DNA from: Adenophora triphylla var. japonica
Lineage: Eukaryota; Streptophyta; Magnoliopsida; Asterales; Campanulaceae
Direction: 5' to 3'
Length of the DNA: 64,000 nucleotides
NCBI GenBank assembly: GCA_022495995.1
Contig: JAFEMH010000740.1
Span: 248,001-312,000, forward strand
Within the stretch, counting starts at the first letter, position 1; the number at the start of each line of letters is the position of its first letter. Position numbers and translations under genes: made by a program. Shown here piece by piece: positions 34,633 to 46,322 of this stretch. The notes under the pieces were generated by a model. The model saw only the letters and a program-made list of their open reading frames with translations, ran no database searches and was not told where the DNA came from.

Positions 34633-35144
34633 TTAACCTTCGACTTTCGTGTTATCTTGAGTGTTGGGTAACACCTCGGGTAACACAGAGACCTGGACTG
34701 TGTTTTTCAAAAGAGTTTGACAACTTTTCTTAACATGTCCAGAAGTGTGACAATACTTGCACACTTTCTTTTTGTTTGAGGTTTCATTAGGAGAAAAATG
34801 TTCATTGTTAACTTGTTCTTTAATAAAACACATTTTATCATCCTTATTAGCAAAGTAGAAGTGATTGCTTTTAAAGACTCTTGGAAACCAATACCTGCCT
34901 TGGGAGGTTTACTCATACCAAGGATTTCATCCAACTTGGAAGATCCCTTGTTGAGCTTCTTGAATGTGGCCTCGGCTAAAGTTAGTTTGGCCTTGACTTT
35001 GTCCAGCTCTGCATCCTTCTTGGTAAGTTGGACCTCTAGCTTAGTCATGCCCTCTTTCAACTTCTGAACTTCATTGGTCAAGACCACCACCTTTTTATTC
35101 TCCTTCTTCCATTCTACAAGCAATTCCTCATAGAGGTTCTTCAA
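34633..35144 (-). pseudogene. Copia element G: partial gag with zinc knuckle
   Basis: A coiled-coil stretch (LTNEVQKLKEGMTKLEVQL) is followed after a frame change by CKYCHTSGHVKKSC (34761-34720), a CCHC knuckle for RNA binding. The N-terminal UBN2/DUF4219-type capsid part is absent; only about 300 bp lie between the primer site and this segment. Confidence 0.82.
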
Positions 35145-35431
35145 TCCAACAATGAGCTCATCCTTACTAAGCTCATCCTTTTGCTCATCTTCACGTGAGC
35201 TTCACTGCATCCATGTTAGTTGAACACATAAAACAAACAACATTAAGAAAAGCGAAATTGTTATACCCGCCGGATGTTATCTCGGGTGTTAGCCCGGCTT
35301 GGGTAACACTCAAGATAACACTTTCGGTGTCCGAGTCACAAACCGTGACAAGCATAGGCCGTTTGGTTAGGATTTGCGGGATCAAAAGCCATGACAACTG
35401 GACCAAGCACTTAGTATCGTCAAGTGACCTC

Positions 35432-35445
35432 GCTTCGATACCAAT
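35432..35445 (-). other. Primer binding site of Copia element G
   Basis: Minus-strand ATTGGTATCGAAGC begins at the inner edge of the 5' LTR. It resembles, but does not equal, the initiator-Met site TGGTATCAGAGC used by most plant Copia elements. Confidence 0.65.
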
Positions 35446-36433
35446 TGAAATTGTCAATGGCTTGATCGACAGAGATGTTACCGTAGATGTTACCCAACAC
35501 CTTGGATAACACACTGACGGACAGCACACACACACACACTCCGAAATAAAACAACTTTAAAAGAGTTTTGCAGCGGAATTAAAAGACACAAGAGTTAATT
35601 TTCTCAAGTTATATAATTATATAACTTGAGGATAGCTCAAAAGCCAAGACTTTATCTTCATTATATAAATGATTACAAAAGCCGAAAGTTTCCTAACTCT
35701 ATTACAAGTAGAAAACGAATAGATCAAAACACAAACCCTATTCTACCCAAAACACAATCAAGTCCAAAGTACTTGAGAGTGGAATAACAAAGTATGGGAG
35801 AAAGGGCAAAAGAAACCAAGGATGTGTTTTGTCTCTTGTGCAAGGAGTGTGAAAGATGTGTGTAATTGGTATCTCTTCAAGTCTCCACACCTTGCCTATT
35901 TATAGTCTTCAAATAACTTGAAGGCTACTCAAAATAATAGCCTTGGGGTTGTTTAGGTCGTCCATGAAGAGTGGAGAGAGTGGCCAAGCTTGCTCCTTAC
36001 ATTTCGAGCATGACTTGGTCCATTTCCTTAATTGTAGCAACAATATACTTGATGCCCAAGTCCTAGCTTCACTCTCTTGTACTCCCATGCATTCTAAGCC
36101 TTGTACTCATTAATAAACAGCAACCAACCTTGGACTTAGTCTTCACCACGTTTTCCTTCAAAAACAACAAGATAAGACTTTGTCAAAGTTACACATAAAT
36201 TCCCTATTTATGCGTAACTCTTCTCCAACTTCATTCCATGTTTCTAGCAACTAATCCAACCTTGTTATAACCTGAAATATGGACCACAAAACATATACAT
36301 CTTGCAAATAATATTATACATTAGGATATAAATAAATATGGAAAGAATTATTAAATTACAAATCATTCCAGTTCGGGTAACACCCAACTGCCAGTGACAG
36401 CACCTGTGGTAACACCCACAGTCTGCACTAACA
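35446..36433 (-). repeat. 5' LTR of Copia element G
   Basis: Partner of 29803-30792. It is followed by AACAT at 36434-36438. It holds a short CA microsatellite also present in the other LTR. Confidence 0.93.
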
Positions 36434-36438
36434 AACAT

Positions 36439-37504
36439 TGTGGCGGTGAGGGTGATGTAAGTCGCATTATCAAAGGATATTGTTAAAATTTTGTTGGTGA
36501 TAACATACTCACTCAATACATCTTTAATGTGACTTGTACATTGCAAAGTCGTGTGGGGATAGGGCATTGTTCCAAAGGAAAGCACCCTCTTTTGCAACAT
36601 TCACTCCTCATCAATCCAATGAGCGGTTATACAAGTAAAGGTTTCAGAACTAGAACTTAGACTGGCCTTCCAAGCATCGGTGGTCAAGCAAACACTACCC
36701 TTGAATTTTTGGAGGTCGCTCGCTAGTTGAAGTTGACGAGTTTTGAAGAGCTTCTTTATATGCCTAGTAATAGTTTGAAGCTCATTGATTGGTATGACGG
36801 GTTGAGGCCTCTAGAATAGCGGGTGAGTCTATCATCATCCGAAAGTGAAAGAGGCAATCGACAACTCACTAGTAACATCGTTATCAAATCGACGTCTACT
36901 TTTGGGTAAGTGACACATGGTATAATTTGTTGCATTTGCACGATACTATCTATCCCTTTAGCGATTTCCTTATCATGTTTATGCATGTGCCTCTTTATAT
37001 GGGAGGTAACATGTACACCCGCCTGGTTTAAAAATTTTGAACACCTCTTGCATTTGGCCTTTGTTTCACCATCAATAATTACTAAATCATATAATTGGGC
37101 ATATTTGGACACTCTAGTTTGTGTCGTTGCCTTACCCTTACCCTTACCCTACTAGGTGCACTACCCGAGGCAACATCGGTATTAGGTGTATTTGGAATTG
37201 TGCGGATTTCGTGGGTGACTTGTACATCGTTATCATCATCGTCATCCCCCTTCCCACCCTCATCTATGTCTTCTATGTGATGATAGGTTCTAGATGTATA
37301 GTTTGTGTTTTGCTCATTCATCCAATCCGGGATCGAATCCGGAGTATAACCGCGAAATTGAGGGGTGTTGATTGGGTTCGAGGATTGATTAATTAGATCA
37401 AACACAATTTGATCATTACGGTTCAAAAGAGAATTATCTATTGAGTGACGGTTTGAAATAAGTACATTTTGATTTTGAGTTTGATTTTGTGGTGGATCTT
37501 CCAT
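36439..37504 (-). pseudogene. hAT transposase of F, N-terminal half with BED zinc finger
   Basis: Start MEDPPQNQTQ at 37504. An Asn/Gln-rich and Asp-rich leader is followed after a frameshift near 37090 by a BED finger, AKCKRCSKFL...HVTSHIKRHMHKH (about 37060-36975). Then come TTDAWKA-like sequence near 36690, QKRVLSFGTMPYP near 36590 and ISFDNATYITLT near 36480, the second catalytic Asp region. At least three frameshifts. It continues at 29797 beyond element G. Confidence 0.85.
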
Positions 37505-37516
37505 GATAACTAGCAA

Positions 37517-38729
37517 TATAAATTACCTAGCAATTAAAATTAAAAATGCAACACTTAAAAAAAATATTTTTTGAATTTTTGAAAATTTATAAGGATTAAC
37601 TAATTTTTGCAATAATTTACAAACAATAAAAGTAAACAATTATAATTTTTTTTGTAATTTTCGGAATAAAAGTAATTTTTTTTTGAATTTTCGAAATATA
37701 TGAAGATTAAAAAAATTAACTACTAAACACAATATTTAACTAGCGAGTAAACAATTAAATAATTAAAACAATAAAATTACCTTCAACTTCAAGGCTTCAA
37801 CTCTTACGATGTAATCACAAATATTCGATTTGAAAATAATTTGATGATTTGGGTATGAGAGAATTCTATGATGAATTAATATTTTTTTGTGAGAAATATG
37901 GTAAGACTTCCTCTTCTATTTATACTAATTATAATTTTTTTTTGGGACCAAATTTACCCTTAAATATGGTTGTTGGGAGGGGTAATTATGTCCCAAAAAA
38001 TTAAAATCTCATAAATGAGCCGTTATGTGTAAATTGGACGAAAATATCCCCTCAAACGAATTTATTATCTGATATATTTGAGGACATTTTAGATATTTAC
38101 ACAGACTACGGACCTCATTGATCCACGGGCCACGGATCAAACGGATTTTCTGATCCACGGGCCAAAGACCGGTCCGTGATGACATTTTTGATCCAGGCCC
38201 GTCCCATATACAAAGCAAATAACGGGTCACGAACTGGACAAGCACGGGCTAAACGGGCGGTGGGCCACAAACCGGGCGGGCCGCCCACAGGCAAAATGGC
38301 CATCTCCATATACGGGTAACCACTTAATTAAATAGTTTGTCTAGTTTGAGGTAAAGCACGATTTTTTTTTTTTAATCTTGTGGTTGTGGGTGGGTTCGTG
38401 TGTGTCACGTAAGAGATATTTTTTTTCCCACAATTATATTTTGAAGCTTTATATTGTAATTGATGCATTCAGTTAAAAAGACAATTACATTTTGAAGCAA
38501 TGTAATGACGCTTTGTATTGTAAGTTGAGACGGAGGGGTACAAATTAACACCAAAGATTTATGAAAATTTGTTTATATGAAATCCTCATGAAATTATTTG
38601 ACCATGTCGGGATAGACTTCATCATGTGTGATCTTCATATCATGGTAGGTTCATGGGCCATGAGTTTCCCGTATAAGTAGTACGTCAAATGAGTGTCTCA
38701 ATTTTTTTCTTGTCTTAAAATAAGTCATA
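37517..38729. other. Right end of hAT F and following noncoding DNA
   Basis: 37517-38090 is AT-rich. 38095-38308 carries GGCCCGT/ACGGGCC subterminal words of F. 38315-38727 is AT-rich with no gene. Plus-strand open frames here are shadows or chance. Confidence 0.5.
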
Positions 38730-38989
38730 CTCCCTCTGTCCCTACGACTTGTGATTTTTGAAATCAACGGGGATTAAGGAAAAAAGGAATGTTGTGAGTG
38801 TAATTTAAAAATAGGAGAGAGAATGAGTGGAGGGAATAGTAAATTATAATGGTGTTGTGAGTATTAAAATAAGTAGGAGAGAGAATGAGTGGAGAGAATA
38901 GTGATTTAAGGTTTTCATTTTGGGCTGTCCTAAGTCGGGTGGGACGCCCAAAATGGCAAAAAGTCCTAAGTCGACAGGGACGGAGGGAG
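38730..38989. mobile_element. Stowaway-like MITE 4
   Basis: CTCCCTCTGTCCCTACGACTT / AAGTCG...GGGACGGAGGGAG with TA flanks; 260 bp, noncoding. Confidence 0.9.
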
Positions 38990-39027
38990 TATTTCTAAAT
39001 ATTGAAAATTTTCAGTGCAATTTTGTT

Positions 39028-39031
<4 letters not shown>

Positions 39032-39094
<63 letters not shown>
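39032..39094. repeat. (TA)n microsatellite
   Basis: About 31 uninterrupted TA units. Two MITEs lie on either side. 39095-39508 is otherwise AT-rich, with nothing recognised. Confidence 0.97.
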
Positions 39095-39097
<3 letters not shown>

Positions 39098-39510
39098 AAA
39101 AACGTTCGTATCAGCCTAAATTCAGCAACAGGTTGTATCATGTATAATTAAATAACCTGAAAAATAAAAACAAACACGTAAACTAAGTCGGGGTTTCACC
39201 GGCGAATGCTCTCCGTCGTGAAATTAAGTATTTGTGTTTAGATAGAGAAATCAATTGACAAAAGTTTAGAGTAAAAATATGTGTTATCAAAATAATGAGA
39301 ATTATGACTTGTATTTATATGCATAGCATTGTAAAGTACTTGTTGAATAAGAAAATGTGTGAAATAAGGTTATAATCATGGAAGGATTATAACTATTCAC
39401 AGTCCTTATTTGATTAGAATTAGGAAACATATTCTGCACATGCGACTTGGAGTAGATCTACTCGTCGTACATGGCCTGATCGGCTCAAATCGTGCCGAGG
39501 AAAAGAGTTA

Positions 39511-39844
39511 CTCCCTCCGTCCCACCTCAATTGGTCCACTTTCCTTTTTGGGACGTCCCACCTCAATTGGTCCATTCCTTAAATGGAAAGTTTTTCCTAT
39601 ATTAATACCCTTATCATCTCCATATATTTACAAAAAAACCATTCATTATACCCACTTTAACTTACTATTCCTCCCACTCATTCTCTCTCCTATTAAATAT
39701 TTTTAACTTTTACATTCTCTCTCCTATTCCCTACCACACATTTAACTTTTACATTCTCTCTCCTCTAATTTCTTCCCACTTTAATAATTTTTCTTAAAAA
39801 CCGTGTCCCACCTCAATGGACCAATTGAGGTGGGACGGAGGGAG
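39511..39844. mobile_element. Stowaway-like MITE 5
   Basis: CTCCCTCCGTCCCACCTCAA and the inverted TTGAGGTGGGACGGAGGGAG, TA flanks at 39509-10 and 39845-46. The interior has CTCATTCTCTCTCCTA words shared with MITE 1. Confidence 0.93.
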
Positions 39845-39876
39845 TATAAATGATATGGAAGCCCATTTTTTTATTT

Positions 39877-40600
39877 TGTTAACAATCGAGGAGGGGCTGC
39901 TCGTGTTCAAAGGAGATCTTGCTCGGCCTTAATATATGCCTTGCTCGGCTTATACGACTATGCCTTGTCGACATGCAGTTTTGTTGGGCCTTTTTCATTA
40001 TACTCTCTGCTATTTTTAGGTCGACATATTGGGAATGACGAGTAAGAAAGACGAGAAAAGGTAGAGAAAGCCCACTTTCTTTGTCGTACTTGAGACTTGT
40101 ATGGATTATATTTTGGGCCCAATCCATTGGGCTTTACCCAGCCATGATACATGTTCGTAGCTCGGTTTATACCGTTCATTGGCCCTCAGCTTCCTAGCTC
40201 GGCTATGCCGAGTAGGAAGTGTTGCTCTACCTCGTCTTAAACAAACACGAACGGTCTCTTACGTGTTATATGACGCTTCATTATCCACCGATTAAATCGA
40301 CAATGATGGGAGCGCCTATCGAGGTCTGACATTCATATTGGGAACCCTGTTTAACATTTATAGCGAGGGAGGCGATGACGCCTTTACCCGGTTTATTCGA
40401 CCCATACCCATTTAGATATGAGTATATAAGACAGAACCCACTTCGTTTTTACTCTTTTATCACCCTTTGTATTTGAGAGAGAAACTATAAGCTTCAAATT
40501 TCAGATTTGTTCTTGAGTTCCTCATGATTTCTTTGTCAATTTCGGGTGTTCATGCTTGATTTCGAGTGCACATTTCATCTTCAACCTTTGATACAGGTAT
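39877..40600 (-). repeat. 3' LTR region of gypsy element C (inner edge not resolved)
   Basis: Plus-strand TGTTAACAATCGAGG at 39877 is the likely outer end. Repeated GCTCGGCC/GCTCGGCT words match those in the body of C. The partner LTR lies beyond the nested elements, so the boundary near 40.4-40.6 kb is a guess. Confidence 0.5.
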
Positions 40601-40765
40601 AAATCTTCTCTCCTTTTCTAATTTCTGCAATTTTACTTTGGATTGATGGGATTTGGTAATGTTCTTGGTGGGTTCTTCTAGAATATGTCATTGTTGGTGT
40701 TTGAAACTTGAGTTTTTCTTGAACAATTTCTTTAGTTCGTTCTTGTGCCTTCCTCGTCTTTACAG
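40423..40765 (+). promoter_or_regulatory. Promoter and intron-containing leader of the C antisense gene
   Basis: TATATAAG at 40423-40430, then a pyrimidine-rich leader. GATACAG/GTATAAAT (about 40594) and CTTTACAG just before the ATG (40765) would make a leader intron of about 170 bp. Promoter activity is inferred. Confidence 0.5.
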
Positions 40766-43680
40766 ATGGCAAGAACGTGGATGAGTAACTCAAACACCAC
40801 CTATTGCTATCATACCAAAAACCTTAGGATCTACCAAATGATTGACGGGCCATGGTTGATGCTAAGTCTAGGAGAGATAGGAGAAATTCTGCCGAGGTAC
40901 CAATCTCCTATAATCGATGTGCACTACCCAAGTCGGTTTAGGATCGACCGTGTAGATTTAGATTCCCCCAATGTTGTGCTATTCCCCGGTTGGACGGAGA
41001 TAATCAACCACATCAATTTGTATTACTTGAAGTTCAACCACTTGGAGCGCCCTTTGTTGGGTAAAAATCTCTACTCGTTGTAAGTTAATAGGACGAGAAG
41101 GGGTACCCTTCCTCGTCCTCGTTCTCCCTATGCCTTAGCCAAATTCCGATATCTGCTCTTTATTTGTGCAGTTATGACGGGAATAGGAAGCGATGCTGCT
41201 CGTCATACTGGTCCCTCGACTTCGGGGAGGATCGTAGATGCATTTACCGAGGGAGCCCAATCTGTAGGCCGAGGTAGAGGCCGAGGGAGTTTAGGCTGAG
41301 GTAGGACTTATACCCCTAGGCCCAAACCCATAAAAGCAGGAGAACCCATGATAGAGGAACTCCATTCTAGGTATGAGGTATCAAGGCACGAGTATCGACT
41401 TAGTTACTTCCCTGGTATCCTACTCAAGACCAAGAAAGTCGTGGTTTACTTCTACTATAGTCTGAACTACGTTCAATTCTTTTATAAACTGTTCTAATTG
41501 GGCCTCCGTCTTCCCTTAGACCCCTTTATAAATGAATTCCTTGAGGATATGCAAGCCGTCTCGGCTATGCTAGGTGCCAGCACCGTGAGGTTTCTCAACG
41601 ACTTCATTGTTCTTTGCCGCAACTTAGGTTTTGAACCTTGTCAGTCTGCCTTTCATCACTTCTTCACCGTAAGTTATAAAGAAGATTTGAGGATAGTGGT
41701 GATAAGGAGTGACCCCAATCGGCCCAAGCTCATCTATCCAATGTCGAGCAAGGTGTCTGGGTGGAATAACCACGTCATTAGAGTGGAGAGCCAACAAGGC
41801 TGGGAGTTTGCTTCTCCCTCGAAGTACCCATGCGTGCCCGAGCAGGTATGGAGGCCTGAGTGGAGCAGGTAGCTGATTGAGAGGCTAAGGCAGTTTGCCG
41901 ATGTAGCAACTCTGTGTTGGTCAAGTTTGGAGACCGATCAGAGGTATTATGTTCAGCTCGTGGTTATGCCTGATCCCTTAGACGGGCTAGTGCCCATGGC
42001 CTCAGTGGTTAGGGAAAATAGGTATCCCGATTGGAGGGTGAATCCCGGCCTCATCTTCCATGATGAGTGCGATGTATGCAAGCTGCACGAAAATCGGTGT
42101 TTAACCTTTGATGACTTGCCCGGCTGTAAATATCTTTCCTTCCCGTTTTTAGTACTTGTTAATTTTTTTTAACTATTACATTGTCCCTCTCGTCATTTGC
42201 TGATCGATACTTCTCGTCTTTTACAGTTATGACTGCCGAGGAAGAGAAGTAAATGTCTGAGGAGGTACTTGACCCTCAAGCCCTCACGAAGCTGAGGAAG
42301 AGGACTTCGCACTTCTCGGCAAAAATAGGCAGACCATCTTGGCCTACAAGGAAGCTGGGGCTCTGCCCCTCAAGACGGGGAGGGGCAGGCCTCCTAAGAA
42401 ATAATTGCTCCTCAAGTCGAGGTGGAACTTCAACAGGCCGGCCAAGTGGATGCCGAGGAAGCAAGGTCTTCAACCCCAAAGCGGCCGAGGACTGACACCA
42501 AGGTGGGGGGGGCTCCTCCAAAAGTCCTTGCGTTGAATCTTCTCCCCCCACCCTTACTAATCGGCATATAAAGACTTATGCTGAGGCCGAGCAGTTCATG
42601 AGTGATGCTAGACAAGTCCCCATACTGAGGGGCATGGATCTGGCTGCTCGTAAGGGTCCCATCTGAGGGTAGGCCGAGTTGTTCTTCATCAGTATTTTGA
42701 TGAGGAATACTTGGACCAACTTATTGAGTTCAAGCCGTACATAGAGCATCTGGTCAATAGGAAAGGCTTTTTGCTGAGCGAGGTAGGCTTCCTCATTTTG
42801 TTCTTTTTCTTTGCACGGTTTTTCATATACTTGTATTTTTGCTGAACATTTTTCTCTTCTTTTCTTATGTACAGCTTGCCACGGTCACTGCCTATGAGGC
42901 AATCAAATTTAAGGTGGGCGAGGTCCATGAGAAAAAGATTGAGAAACAAGCGTAGAAGGATAAGGCCGACCGAAAGAAGGCCGTGGAGCTCCTGAAAAAT
43001 CTCCGGGCTGATGCAGATTCCTTCAAGGTTGATAAGGCCAATGCCGAGGAAGATGAGAGGGTTGCCAAAGCCAATTTCAACCTGAAGCCAAGAAGCTGCC
43101 CGTCTGAGGGAGGTTGAGCTGGAGAACCAAAGGGATGCAGCCCAAAAGGAGGTCGAGGAGGCAAAAGATCGGCTCAAAGAGTTGGAGGCCAACATTCCAT
43201 CCAGGGAGACTGAGGCGGTTTCTCGTTATAAGGCCAGCTAGGCCTTTAAGAAATTCGTGGCCGAGAAGATGGCAACCATGTACACTTATGGCTACTTGCA
43301 TTTAGCCAAAAGGGTCATGGCTGATCCTTCTCTCGGTCTCAACCTAGAAGGGCTAGATCGGCTTATATGCCAGGACTCGTATGAGGAGGCTGCTCGGTCT
43401 TTACATCATCTTGTCCCCTTCTCGGGTAATACCCTGAAGGCCATAGCCTCCATCGAAGCTCGTGATGGACGTCCCACTTGGGTTCCTCCTCCTCTCGATC
43501 CATTGAACATCCATACTTTGATTGAGAAGATAGAAGATGAAGTCCTAAGTTCATAAGACGAGGAGGCTAAAGCCGTGGAGCCTCCAAATGAAGAAGCTCA
43601 AGCCGAAGAAACTCAATCAGGCCAAGTCATCATTCCTCCCCCGGCTAGCGATCAAGAAGACCTTTTTAGGGAGGGGTGAT
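40766..43680 (+). pseudogene. Antisense four-exon gene of element C (Transposase_28-like, coiled coil)
   Basis: ATG at 40766 follows an acceptor. Inferred exons are 40766-41079, 41172-42125, 42227-42782 and 42875-43680, with GTAAGT, GTAAAT and GTAGGC donors and CAG acceptors; joins keep phase. Exon 2 has a GRGRGRG run and LGLRLPLDPFINEFLEDM, typical of the putative gypsy-type transposon domain. Exon 4 is charged coiled coil (VELENQRDAAQKEVEEAK) with a conserved tail (VPFSGNTLKAIA). Stops at about 41298, 41496, 41869, 42250 and elsewhere disable it. Same layout as the D antisense gene; function unknown. Confidence 0.72.
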
Positions 43681-44451
43681 CAGTCTTAGTGTCTTTTTAC
43701 TTTGTTTTTATTGATGTAATAAAATAGGGCCATTGTACTTCATTTCTTAAATCAATGAAATGCCTTTCTTAAATTTTTCTTCGTCATCTCTTCTTTTTTA
43801 ACTGCTTTAATAAATTGCCTTTAACTTGAATGTTTATTGTGTTGCATATATGTTGTATGTTTATTGAGTATTTTCACAAGTTCAAACTAACTTGGGAATC
43901 CGAGAAAGTCCTTGTCATTTAAGTTTTAACTTGTTTAAACCAAGTAAGCTCGTTCGGTTTTAGACACTCGGTAATTTTGAAAGTTGTCATTAGGTCGAGG
44001 GAGGTTCCTCGGCATGACGCTTAGGTTATTGTCTGATTTTATCTCTCTATGTCGAGAAAGGTTGCTCGGTCATAGGTCTTAGATAATTTTTAATGCTTTG
44101 CCTCTATATGCCGAATACGTTCGGCCATATGTCTTAGGCAATTTTTAATGTTTTTAACTCTTTATGTCGAGGAAGGTCATTTGGTTATAGGTCTTAGGTA
44201 TTTTTTTTAGGTTTTACCTCTTTATGCCGATGAAGATCGTTCGGTCATAGGTTTTAGGTAATTTTGTGTGAGTTTATCCCTTGATGCCGAAGAAGGGCTC
44301 CTCGTCGTTTGTTTTGCCAGTCGTTATTATGGATGAAAACTAAATCTTCATTAACTGAAATTGATTATATCTAACTGCAATCATATTGAAAATAACTAGA
44401 AAAGACTAACAAATACTAATTTATTACATAAAAGACACACTATAAACTAGT
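43681..44451. repeat. Element C spacer with about five tandem hairpin units of about 60 bp
   Basis: Between about 43985 and 44310, units read CTCTTTATGCCGA...TCGGTCATAGGTCTTAGGTAATTTT with variation. In each, TATGCCGA can pair with TCGG-N-CATA. No coding capacity. It lies between convergent integrase and the antisense gene. Confidence 0.75.
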
Positions 44452-45668
44452 GATAATATTTTCGTAGATGATTATAATACCATGGATGTTTCAACTCTTG
44501 TCCGTTTGGGGTCTTCATTTTATAGTTCCCTTATCTAATAACTTGAGTGATGATATAGGGGCCTTCTAGTTTCTAAGTACCTAATCACCCAATTGGAATA
44601 CTCTCTTGTTGACCCTTTTGTCATGATAGGCTTTGGTTCTTTGTTTGTAGTTCAACATTCTCATCTGAGCAGCTAGTATTCTTTCATCTACTAGGTATAG
44701 GTCTAGGAGCTTGTTGACGTTGTTGACTTGCTCATCATAGTTTGAACTTCTTGTCGTAGGGATAGCCATCTCAGCTGGTGCCATGGCCTCAGAATCGAAG
44801 GTTAATGGGAATGGGGTTTCCCCGGTTGGCCCCCATGTAGTTGTGCGAACCACCCATAAGGCTAAGGGAAGTTTGTCCAACCATCTGCCATCATTTCCTT
44901 CAAGGTTTTTAGTTAGGGCCGTTAGCGCCAACTTGTTGGCAGCTTCTACTTGTCCGTTGCATTGAGGTCTACTCACAGATAACTTGATGTGTCGGACTCC
45001 TAGTCTTCTAAGCTCGGTTATGAATGCCTTAGAAAATTGGAGACTGTGATCTGAAATGATAGTGTGTGGAACCCCGAAGCGACACCAGATGAAGTCGTGG
45101 ACGAAGTTGATTGAGTTCTCCTCCGTTATTTTTGCTAAGGCCTTGGCTTCAATCCATTTAGACAAGTAGTCAACTGACACGATCACATACTTGCAATTAC
45201 CTCAGACGGGGGGGGGGGGGAGGGGAAGGGTCCGATGATGTCGATTCCCCACATGTCAAATGGCCACATAGGTATTATAAGAGTCTGCTCCACTGTTGGA
45301 AGTCTAGGAATGCCAGAGTATATCTGACACTTGTCACACTTTTTTACGTAGGCTTACGCGTCATCTCTCAGGTTTGGCCAATAGTAACCTATCGTGATGA
45401 TTTTGTCGGCTAAGGTTTTGGCCCCCAGGTGACCACCGCAAATGCCTTCGTGAACTTCTGCCAAGAGATTCTCTATTTCCTTGGGATAGACGCACCTCAG
45501 CAGGGGCTTTGTGAATGATCTTATGCAGAGAATTCCATTCATCACTGTGAACCTTACTGACTTCTTCTTGATAAGTCTAGCACATATTTTGTCATTTGGG
45601 AGTTGGTTCTTTTCAATTAAGTCCATGCAGTCATCTATCCAACACCTCTCCTCCCTATCTAGGAGCAT
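44452..45668 (-). pseudogene. Element C integrase
   Basis: Zinc module HEGICGGHLGAKTLA near 45440 and CDKCQ near 45330. The core has D in MWGIDIIGPFP near 45240, D in IISDHSLQF near 45050 and E in NGQVEAANK near 44945. The tail reads LKHPWYYNHLRKYYH. Breaks lie near 45345, 45200 (beside a run of G on the plus strand) and 44580. Catalytic triad is present but the frame is not. Confidence 0.88.
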
Positions 45669-45959
45669 TACTTGCAGTCTTTCGTAGGCAGGCTATTCGG
45701 CGAAGACTATGAGTGGGTTAGAGTCGGGATCAGCCACGTCAATAGTTGCAAGTTAGGATAGAACATCTGCTACTTGATTATCCTCCCTTCCTATCTGACT
45801 TATTTCAAAAAATTCCATCTTTTTCGTCATTTATAGGACGAGGTCTTTATAATTCGTAAGTGTGGAATGTTGAGTGTTATACTCTCCATTTATCAATTTG
45901 ATTACGAGTTGGGAGTCACAGAAGGCGGCGACTTTAGTTACTACATAGAAGGACGCCAA

Positions 45960-46322
45960 CTATATGCCAAATATCAGGGCCTCGTACTCGGCTTGATTGT
46001 TGGAGGCATGAAATTTGAATTTGATTATGTCTTGGATGGTGTGCTCTCCATCAGGATTTGCTAGTACAATTCTAGCTCTTCTTCTTTCCTTGGTGGCTGA
46101 ACCGTCCGTGCATAAGATCCAACAGTTGAATGGGAGCTCGATGGTCGGTTCTTCCACCGCAGGTTGTTTGCGCTTACGGGAGGTGGGGTCGTGCTCACCT
46201 ATAAATGTGATTTCAACCATAAAATCGACCAGAGGCTCAGTGAGCTCAATAGACCAATTAAGGAGATATACTGAGCAATCCAACTTATTTAAGATTTTCT
46301 TCAAGGGTGTATTAGTATACAC
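45960..46322 (-). pseudogene. Element C second (archaeal-type) RNase H
   Basis: NCWILCTDGSATKERR and NNQAEYEALIFGI mark the domain typical of Tat elements. 45669-45959 continues it in decayed form. It would remove RNA from hybrids during cDNA synthesis. Confidence 0.85.

Larger units (their letters stand above)
29803..36433 (-). mobile_element. Copia retrotransposon G, young, internally deleted
   Basis: Two LTRs of about 990 bp, AACAT duplication, and a primer-site-like GGTATCGAAGC just inside the 5' LTR. Internal order on minus: partial gag with zinc knuckle, protease, GAG-pre-integrase, integrase, the lead-in to RT, then no RT or RNase H. It cannot move on its own, yet the LTRs are similar, so it was probably mobilised by a relative. 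Confidence 0.92.
27586..38308 (-). mobile_element. hAT transposon F (minus), interrupted by Copia element G
   Basis: Ends carry GGTGGCCAAACGGGC (left) and, inverted, GAGATGGCCATTTTGCC (right). TATACG is found at both flanks (27580-27585, 38309-38314) as a likely part of an 8-bp duplication. GC-rich GGCCCGT-type subterminal repeats lie inside both ends. The transposase is on the minus strand in two halves separated by G. Frameshifts make this copy nonautonomous. Confidence 0.8.

Noticed and set aside
45207..45222. Run of G on plus within integrase of C
   Set aside because: Encodes the Pro run after GPFPS on the coding strand; likely slippage, not a separate element.
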